A DNA stretch of 64,000 nucleotides from Laspinema palackyanum D2a (GTDB taxonomy: Bacteria; Cyanobacteriota; Cyanobacteriia; Cyanobacteriales; Laspinemataceae): positions 62,001 through 126,000 of the forward strand of contig JAMXFF010000001.1 of assembly GCA_025370845.1 (NCBI GenBank). Direction: 5' to 3'. The notes beneath the pieces are model-generated. The model was given only the letters and a program-made list of their open reading frames with translations. It searched no databases and was not told where the DNA came from. This document shows positions 58,244 through 64,000 of the stretch, piece by piece. Position 1 is the stretch's first letter; every line of letters starts with the position of its first letter. The translations under genes were made by a program, and so were the position numbers.

Positions 58244-59491
58244 ATGAAAATTTTAATGATATCTTGCACCTTTCCTTATCCACCCACACTCGGGGGAACC
58301 CATGTGAGGACCTTTAACTTAATGAAATATCTGAGTCAGCACCATCATGTCATCTTAGTGACGCAGCGATCGCCCGATGTCACCGATGCGGAAGTGGAAC
58401 GGTTGCGGGATTGGGTGCAAGATGTGGCGATTTTCCCCCCTCCGGGTGCAAGTGCAGGACAAGGCAGTTTAGGAAAAGTGAAGCGCTTTGCCAAATTTCT
58501 GAGTCAAGGAACACCGCCAAACGTCCTGTCCCGGTACTCGCCAAAAATGCAGCATTGGGTGGATCATTATGTGGAATCAGTGATGGCTAAAGGTCAGAAT
58601 TCAGAATTTGCCATTACCTGCGAGCATAGTGTGAACGAGATTTATGTCCGTCCCGAGTGGTCCAAAGCGATCGCCAGTGTGGTAGATATCCATAGTTCGG
58701 TGTATGGAACCTGTCGGCAACTTCTGGAAACCAACACCTCAGAAAATACCCTACGCGATCGCCTGCAACTCCCCCTCTTGCAAAAGTATGAACAACGCTA
58801 CTGTTCTAAATTCTCCGGGGTTGTCGTCACCACAACAGACGACCAACAGCAAATCAAAGACTTAAATCCCGATGCCAAAATTTCCGTTATCCCCAATGGC
58901 GTAGATTTAGAAATGTTTCCCGTTCGCGAGATGGACCCTGGGGGACATCGCCTCGCCTTTGTGGGGGCGATGGATATCTTAGCCAATATTGATGCCGTCC
59001 GATTTTTAGCCTTAGAAGTCTTTCCCTTAATCCGCCTGCGGTATCCTGATGCTACCCTGGCCCTCGTGGGCTCCCGACCCGTGGCCGAAGTCCAGGAGTT
59101 AGCAAACCAACCCGGAGTGACCGTGACAGGTCAGGTCCCATCGATCGCCGAATATTTGCACCAAGCGACCGTCTGCGTGATTCCCATGCGAACCGGATAT
59201 GGTATTAAAAATAAAACCCTAGAAGCAATGGCCGCAGGAACCCCCGTGGTTGCCAGCGATCGCGGATTAGAAGGGTTAACCGTGGATGGACCCAACGTCC
59301 CCTTACGCGCATTACGCGCCAAGGAAGTCAACGAATATGTGACTGAAATCGGGCGTTTATTTGAAGATCGACGTCTGCGAGACCAATTATCCGTGAATGC
59401 CCGACGACTGGTAGAACGGGATTATACCTGGGAAGTAGCAGGAAGTCGCTACTCCAGCTTATTAAGCGAGTTATCCGCCAGCAAATCCTGA
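58244..59491 (+). CDS. Family 4 glycosyltransferase
   Basis: A 415-residue GT-B fold protein starting MKILMISCTFPYPPTLGG, followed by HVRTFNLMKYLSQHHHVILV. The C-terminal nucleotide-sugar domain has ISVIPNGVDLEMFP, RLAFVGAMD and the E-x7-E motif (EAMAAGTPVVASDRGLEGL). It resembles the PEP-CTERM/exopolysaccharide-associated sugar transferases. It would add a sugar to a lipid-linked or surface glycan; the donor is unknown. It stands alone, although GDP-mannose dehydratase (37.3 kb) shows that surface sugar synthesis is encoded nearby. Confidence 0.88.
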   Translation: MKILMISCTFPYPPTLGGTHVRTFNLMKYLSQHHHVILVTQRSPDVTDAEVERLRDWVQDVAIFPPPGASAGQGSLGKVKRFAKFLSQGTPPNVLSRYSPKMQHWVDHYVESVMAKGQNSEFAITCEHSVNEIYVRPEWSKAIASVVDIHSSVYGTCRQLLETNTSENTLRDRLQLPLLQKYEQRYCSKFSGVVVTTTDDQQQIKDLNPDAKISVIPNGVDLEMFPVREMDPGGHRLAFVGAMDILANIDAVRFLALEVFPLIRLRYPDATLALVGSRPVAEVQELANQPGVTVTGQVPSIAEYLHQATVCVIPMRTGYGIKNKTLEAMAAGTPVVASDRGLEGLTVDGPNVPLRALRAKEVNEYVTEIGRLFEDRRLRDQLSVNARRLVERDYTWEVAGSRYSSLLSELSASKS

Positions 59492-59570
59492 TAGGATAGC
59501 AACACCTTCAATTCAGATTGGGTCGAGCCAGCGTCCTAGAAATTTATCCCCCTTACCTTTGAGATCTCGG

Positions 59571-62036
59571 ATGAACAACCCTATTCGCAAGCGAGCACCC
59601 GTGAGTCCGGCCACCGCGAACCGGCGGCCACCGCGCAAACCCGTGCCTCCATCGCCTGCTGCGAAATCGCGAACGCGACGCGATGGCAGCGATCGGGTGT
59701 CGCCGCCTCGGAAAACGCCGCCAGTCAGCCGATCGCGAGGGGGTCGCCCCCCGGATCCCAAACCGGGGAATGGATTGAGTGCGATCGCCGCCATCACCGG
59801 CAGTACCACCTTATTCTTTTGCGGCGCATGGTTGAGCGTTCGCCTGATTGTTGATCCCGCCTCCATCAACTGGGTCCAATCCTGGTTACCTGCCGCTTCT
59901 CAAGTCCCGATCGCCAACAAAGAAGCCCCCCAAACCCTCCAGGAGATCACCGACCAAATTCGCGAAGCGGGACTGATTCCCGCAGCCACCCTCCCCCTGG
60001 ATTCTCCACCCCAAGACTCAAACCCAACCCCCTCCAAAGCCCAACAGCAACTGCTGATGCCGGTGATGGTGGAAATCCCCTGTTCAGGGACTCCCGAAGC
60101 CAATGCCTCCGGTTGTCAAGCCGTAGCCGAACTGCGAGTCTATCGCCCGGTCTTCAATCCCAACAATCCCAGTGATCCCCAGCCTTACTATCAACTCCTC
60201 AACAAGCTAGAAATCACCGGACCCGACCCATCCGCCATCGTTCCCACCTTAACCGACAGCGAAGCCGCCACCCTGAGCACGGGCCCGCAACCCCTGACCC
60301 GGTTGGACCCCTTTGAACAGGCCCCAGAACTGGGAAATTGGTTTAACTTACACAGCGATCGCACCTTCGGCAAGCGCAACATCGCTTATGGGAAAATCAT
60401 TCACTACAACCCCGAAACCTTTCACATCAGCGAAATGACCGAATGGGTCAGTCCCGAAGGTCATCTCCCTGAATGGCAGGATATCAGTGGAGGCGGGGAC
60501 CCGGAACTGGTGATCAATCGCACCCTCGGCATGGAACCCCAGTTCCAAATCTATCAAATCAAACCCATCCAATTTTTCCTCAATCCCATCCGCCTAGAGG
60601 AAATCTCCCTCGTGGAACCCTTCCTCAATTCCCGCGCCTACCGAGATGCCATTTTGCTGGCCAGAAGTGGCTTATGGTCTGCCGCCTGGGAATTAATGGC
60701 CTCCCTCAAACAAGACAGTTCCGGTTCAATCTGGCCCCAAGCCGCCCAAGCCCAACTGGATGTGCTGCGGTATCATGCCCAAATCACCCAAACCCAAGCC
60801 AACGCCACCGGCATGGAACCCTCCCAGCAAATCCTCACCGCCTTGATGGATGGCAACTGGAAAAAAGCCTTAGAGGTGTATGAGTTACAGCTAAAACTCG
60901 GGGATGAAATGGCAAGCTTGCTCACCGATGAGAAATTTGCCTTATGGAATCGCATCGAAACCGCAGTTCAAGTTAACCCGGGCCAAGCCGATGCCAAAGC
61001 CTGGGGGGCATTGGTTTTAGCCGCCCGCTACAATGACAGCGAAGCCGTTGCCTGGTTTGAAGAACAAGGGCAAAACACGGCCCAACTGCGCGATCGCATT
61101 TATAATTTGCTCGATGCCCGGGCTAATGCCAGTACCTACTCCGAAAAACTCAAAACCCATAAAAGTCAAATCATCGGGACTGCCTCCATGCTGTCCCAAG
61201 TTAATCCCCAGGACTGGCTTCGCCCCCAAGGCAGCCCAGCCTTAGAACTGCAATCGGGACAAGTCTGGTATCAAGTGCAGGTGAGTGGGTTTAACGACTC
61301 CCGTCGCTGGCGACAGACCCCCTTCAAAGATATTAATCTGCCCAAATCCGCCTTGGGAAATCATCTGTGGAAAGAGTTGGGATTGCACAACGACCCCCAG
61401 ATTCAAATCGGCGTTTGGATGCCGAATGGAGAGCAAAAAACCACCGTAGGCACCGTCAAGGGATTGCGGTTAGTCGGAGGGGACTTACTCCTACTGACCA
61501 CCAGCAATGCCATTCCCACCCCAGAAATTGGGTCAGGGGTGTCTAAACCCTTGAGTTTGACCGAGGCTGCCTTACAATGGCGATCGCCCACACCCCAAAC
61601 CCTCAAACAATTGCAACAGGATGATCCGGAATGGGTCGAGATGCTACTGCCTTCCTTGTGGCAGGAGTTGCAAACCACCGGCCAGGTCCCCCAAGGCCCA
61701 GTTCCCTCCCAGGAACAAATGCTCACCCAACTTGGAGGATGGTTCGTGCAATCCACGGACCTCACGGGCAACAACTGGCCCGACGCCGTGATTACCTTGC
61801 GGAGTGATGCCTTAGTGCCATCTCCCGGATTCTCCCATGCTGCTTACCGGACCCGGACTTTAATTTTTGATGACCAAGGGGCGCTGATTTACAGTGAACT
61901 CTCCACCGCAGACAGCCAAGCGATCGCAGGCATTGCCGATCTACCCACTGGCGGACTCCCCGTCTTAGTGGTAGAAGGAAGCAATGGGTATAACTTGCAG
62001 CGTTGGTCCAGCGATCGCCAGCGGTTTGAGTTTTAA
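59571..62036 (+). CDS. Large cyanobacterial protein with single membrane span, unknown function
   Basis: About 821 residues. The first 65 are very basic and Pro/Arg-rich (KRAPVSPATANRRPPRKPVP); a hydrophobic segment follows (GLSAIAAITGSTTLFFCGAW), then a long region outside the membrane. The latter has a middle helical part that may be TPR-like (DAILLARSGLWSAAWELM, WKKALEVYELQLKLGDEM) and a C-terminal beta-rich part ending NLQRWSSDRQRFEF. I do not recognise a domain. The ATG at 59571 is preferred to a TTG four codons earlier. The last codons are part of a 139-base tandem duplication that continues downstream. Confidence 0.65.
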   Translation: MNNPIRKRAPVSPATANRRPPRKPVPPSPAAKSRTRRDGSDRVSPPRKTPPVSRSRGGRPPDPKPGNGLSAIAAITGSTTLFFCGAWLSVRLIVDPASINWVQSWLPAASQVPIANKEAPQTLQEITDQIREAGLIPAATLPLDSPPQDSNPTPSKAQQQLLMPVMVEIPCSGTPEANASGCQAVAELRVYRPVFNPNNPSDPQPYYQLLNKLEITGPDPSAIVPTLTDSEAATLSTGPQPLTRLDPFEQAPELGNWFNLHSDRTFGKRNIAYGKIIHYNPETFHISEMTEWVSPEGHLPEWQDISGGGDPELVINRTLGMEPQFQIYQIKPIQFFLNPIRLEEISLVEPFLNSRAYRDAILLARSGLWSAAWELMASLKQDSSGSIWPQAAQAQLDVLRYHAQITQTQANATGMEPSQQILTALMDGNWKKALEVYELQLKLGDEMASLLTDEKFALWNRIETAVQVNPGQADAKAWGALVLAARYNDSEAVAWFEEQGQNTAQLRDRIYNLLDARANASTYSEKLKTHKSQIIGTASMLSQVNPQDWLRPQGSPALELQSGQVWYQVQVSGFNDSRRWRQTPFKDINLPKSALGNHLWKELGLHNDPQIQIGVWMPNGEQKTTVGTVKGLRLVGGDLLLLTTSNAIPTPEIGSGVSKPLSLTEAALQWRSPTPQTLKQLQQDDPEWVEMLLPSLWQELQTTGQVPQGPVPSQEQMLTQLGGWFVQSTDLTGNNWPDAVITLRSDALVPSPGFSHAAYRTRTLIFDDQGALIYSELSTADSQAIAGIADLPTGGLPVLVVEGSNGYNLQRWSSDRQRFEF

Positions 62037-62087
62037 CCGAACCATCCCAGTCTGACAAGAGTAGGTTTTTTACCCTTAACTCCTCCT

Positions 62088-62128
62088 CCGGTCCCCTCCC
62101 CTTGGCAAGGGGAGGGTTAGGGTGGGGT
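62088..62128 (+). repeat. REP-like 41-bp element, copy 5
   Basis: First copy within the 139-base tandem duplication, about 50 bases after the stop codon of the large membrane protein gene. Confidence 0.88.
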
Positions 62129-62226
62129 TCTTCTTACAGCGTTGGTCCAGCGATCGCCAGCGGTTTGAGTTTTAACCGAACCATTCCAGTCTGACAAGAG
62201 TAAGTTTGTTACGCTTAACTCCTCCT

Positions 62227-62267
62227 CTTGTCCCCTCCCCTTGGCAAGGGGAGGGTTAGGGTGGGGT
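62227..62267 (+). repeat. REP-like 41-bp element, copy 6
   Basis: Second copy within the 139-base tandem duplication; its first bases are CTTGT instead of CCGGT, and the core is otherwise the same. Confidence 0.85.
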
Positions 62268-62397
62268 TCTTCTTCGGAAATCCCTATGTCAAGCACTCCC
62301 ATGAGGCGATTCCCTACGGGATAGCTCCGCTTACCGCGCCTGTATAAAGGCTGGTCCCACCTCTTTCTTCTCGATCTAGCTTGGTCACGTCAAGAGG

Positions 62398-62438
62398 ACC
62401 CCACCCTAACCCTCCCCTTGCCAAGGGGAGGGGACCGG
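62398..62438 (-). repeat. REP-like 41-bp element, copy 7
   Basis: Reverse-oriented copy between the tandem duplication and the ABC permease gene, flanked by CACGTCAAGAGG, which resembles the palindrome arm beside copy 1. The rest of the 62037-62525 gap has no gene. Confidence 0.85.
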
Positions 62439-62525
62439 AAGTGATTTTAAATTTGAGGGAAATCCCCCTAAACTTAGAAAACCCACCCATTCCAGTTTCC
62501 TTCCCTTACCCATCCACTCCCCTTC

Positions 62526-63407
62526 ATGACTACCCAGAAACTTCGACTTCCTCGATTCATGCGATCGTCCCACGGTCCCAACTTATCCATGCAAATGATG
62601 GGAGTGGGATTAGCAATTACCTTGATGTTCGTATTAATTGCCCTATTCTCTCCCCTGTTAATCTCCTGGGGATGGCTAACGGACCCCACGGAATTTCTCA
62701 GTCATCCCATGCATGACGCGCCCTCTTGGGACCATTGGTTTGGCACCAATCGCCTCGGATATGATGTGTTCAGCCGGACCTTGATGGGGTCTCGCGTCGC
62801 ATGGCAAGTCGTGATTTTAGCCACCGCCTTAAGTATGGCGATCGGGGTTCCCCTGGGATTAGTCAGTGGCTATCTAGGGGGCAAATTAGACCGGACCCTC
62901 TTATTCTTAATGGACACAATCTACACCTTGCCCGGATTGTTGCTGTCAATTACCTTAGCTTTTGTCGTCGGCAGAGGCATCTTTAACGCCGCGATCGCCC
63001 TGAGTATTGCCTACGTTCCCCAGTATTACCGCGTCGTCCGCAATCACACCGTCAGCGTCAAAACCGAACTGTTTATCGAAGCGGCCCAGGCAATGGGGGC
63101 CTCTACCTGGCGCGTCCTCTCCCGCTACCTGTTTTTAAACGTGATTCAAAGCGTCCCGGTCCTCTTTACCCTCAATGCTGCTGATGCCATCTTAATCCTG
63201 GGCGGATTAGGATTCCTGGGATTGGGACTGCCTGAACAAGTCCCAGAATGGGGAAATGACCTCCGCCAAGCCCTCGATGCCTTACCCACCGGCATTTGGT
63301 GGACTGCCTTTTTCCCCGGCTGTACCATGACTTTAATGGTCGTCGGATTGTCTCTCTTGGGAGAAGGATTAAACGAATTTGTTAATCCCAAAATGCGGCA
63401 AGAATAG
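62526..63407 (+). CDS. ABC transporter permease, DppC/OppC type
   Basis: A 293-residue membrane protein with about six transmembrane segments. The N-terminus matches the OppC-N domain, and HWFGTNRLGYDVFSRTLMGSR is the typical start of the second part. The EAA loop that contacts the ATPase is EAAQAMGASTWRVLSRYLF, and the C-terminal GLSLLGEGLNEFVNPKMR is characteristic. It would form the inner-membrane channel for peptides, nickel or similar solutes, with a DppB-type permease, ATPases and a binding protein. None of these is adjacent in the window. No clear ribosome binding site. Confidence 0.9.
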   Translation: MTTQKLRLPRFMRSSHGPNLSMQMMGVGLAITLMFVLIALFSPLLISWGWLTDPTEFLSHPMHDAPSWDHWFGTNRLGYDVFSRTLMGSRVAWQVVILATALSMAIGVPLGLVSGYLGGKLDRTLLFLMDTIYTLPGLLLSITLAFVVGRGIFNAAIALSIAYVPQYYRVVRNHTVSVKTELFIEAAQAMGASTWRVLSRYLFLNVIQSVPVLFTLNAADAILILGGLGFLGLGLPEQVPEWGNDLRQALDALPTGIWWTAFFPGCTMTLMVVGLSLLGEGLNEFVNPKMRQE

Positions 63408-63454
63408 CCCGATTTTTCGGCTAAGGGAACTCCCTAAAATAAACCCCCCAAAGC

Positions 63455-63520
63455 GTTCGTAGTGACTCCTTTAGGAGTCATTTTAAAGAAACCCCTGAAG
63501 GGGTTACTACAAACGTTTGG
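63455..63520. repeat. Compensatory-hairpin repeats, two units
   Basis: GTTCGTAGTG with ACTCCT-TT-AGGAGT, then ACCCCT-GA-AGGGGT with TTACTACAAACG. These units share the flanks of the hairpins at 745-885 but have different, still complementary, stems. Confidence 0.75.
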
Positions 63521-63550
63521 ATGATTTATATTTTGCAATCGCCGAACAAG

Positions 63551-63596
63551 AACTAATGACTAAGGACTAAGGACAAATAACAAATGACCAATGACA
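63551..63596 (+). repeat. Heptamer tandem repeat overlapping a start codon
   Basis: AATGACT, AAGGACT, AAGGACA, AATAACA, AATGACC and AATGACA follow one another. The ATG of the ROK gene lies within the fifth unit, so its first codons (MTND) are repeat sequence. Confidence 0.8.
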
Positions 63597-64000
63597 ATAC
63601 CCCCTTCGTTATAGGAATTGATTTAGGCGGGACGGCGATTAAATTAGGACGATTTGAGTTAGATGGGACCTGTAATGAGTCTTGGTCTATAGATACCCCC
63701 AAACCAGCGACACCAGAGGCAGTGTTACAAGTAATTGTGGAAGCCATTGCTCAAGTGGACCCGAACAATCAATGTCGGGCAATCGGGGTGGGGACACCGG
63801 GTCCTGTGGATGCCACGGGTCAAATTGCCAAAGTTGCCATTAATTTGGATGGATGGCAAGATGTCCCCCTGGGTTCATGGTTATCCCAAAAAACCGGCAA
63901 ACCTGTGATTCTGGCCAATGATGCCAACTGCGCCGGATTGGGAGAAGCTTGGTTAGGGTCCGGGCGTCAGTTTCGCAATCTGATTTTGCTCACCCTGGGG
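63584..64000 (+). CDS. ROK-family sugar kinase, C-terminus cut by window edge
   Basis: The frame opens at ATG 63584 and continues to the right edge (139 codons seen). The N-terminal phosphate motif FVIGIDLGGTAIKLGRFEL, AIGVGTPGPVD and VILANDANCAGLGEAWLG are the ROK/glucokinase pattern; the Asp in ANDANC is the catalytic base. It would phosphorylate glucose or a related hexose with ATP, or polyphosphate in some members. The zinc-binding cysteines typical of ROK proteins lie beyond the window. Confidence 0.88.
   Translation, partial: MTNDNTPFVIGIDLGGTAIKLGRFELDGTCNESWSIDTPKPATPEAVLQVIVEAIAQVDPNNQCRAIGVGTPGPVDATGQIAKVAINLDGWQDVPLGSWLSQKTGKPVILANDANCAGLGEAWLGSGRQFRNLILLTLG

Larger units (their letters stand above)
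61998..62270 (+). repeat. 139-base tandem duplication of gene 3' end plus REP-like element
   Basis: CAGCGTTGGTCCAGCGATCG begins at 61998 inside the gene and again at 62137 outside it. The two units run in parallel through the stop codon region, TCTGACAAGAGTA, and a REP-like element (62088-62128 and 62227-62267), with a few substitutions between them. The second unit carries a dead copy of the last codons of the upstream gene. Confidence 0.85.

Overview
The window is chromosomal DNA of a filamentous cyanobacterium. The octamer GCGATCGC (HIP1) occurs throughout, and several families are typical of Cyanobacteria: a CyaC-type cyclase, an HHL1-like protein, the 2-oxoglutarate decarboxylase/succinic semialdehyde dehydrogenase pair, a giant TPS-CHAT protein and heptanucleotide tandem repeats. 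An Oscillatoriales-type genome is my best guess; nothing here fixes the genus. I see no rRNA, tRNA, CRISPR array or transposase gene.

Left part (1-17.9 kb): a truncated sulfurtransferase; a repeat-filled gap; a possible inositol-phospholipid group (CDP-alcohol phosphatidyltransferase, PfkB-type kinase, inositol-3-phosphate synthase); hisC; a small DNA-binding-like protein; a GNAT acetyltransferase; and a signalling block with two histidine kinases around a REC-GAF-GAF-kinase-REC-cyclase hybrid. A 43-residue ORF with a strong ribosome binding site sits in this block, followed by an NmrA-like oxidoreductase. Middle part (18.2-41.8 kb): an 11-kb gene for a secreted TPS-domain protein ending in a CHAT caspase-like domain; a persulfide-oxidation pair; exonuclease III; the two enzymes that close the cyanobacterial TCA cycle; GDP-mannose dehydratase; a stand-alone RNase D-like exonuclease; an NPDL-repeat protein; and an HHL1-like protein.

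The part most likely to hold an undescribed system is 42.3-55.7 kb. Two copies of a small winged-helix-like protein each precede large P-loop ATPases of one family (three ATPases in all). One copy is followed by an 863-residue fusion of an RNase D-like DEDD exonuclease, a Cas4/RecB-like Fe-S nuclease and an FtsK translocase motor. Between the two modules, on the opposite strand, lie an HsdR_N-type nuclease domain fused to a ParA ATPase and an overlapping ParB-like gene. The locus combines DNA translocation, DNA cleavage and DNA positioning functions, and I cannot match it to a named defence or segregation system.

Right part (55.9-64 kb): a membrane-anchored Clp/SppA-fold serine protease, an SDR oxidoreductase, a family 4 glycosyltransferase, a large single-span membrane protein, a peptide/nickel-type ABC permease and the start of a ROK-family kinase. 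The intergenic DNA carries several dispersed repeat families: a 41-bp REP-like palindromic element (seven copies), hairpins with compensatory base changes, a long inverted repeat of MITE type (two copies) and heptamer tandem repeats that twice run up to a start codon.
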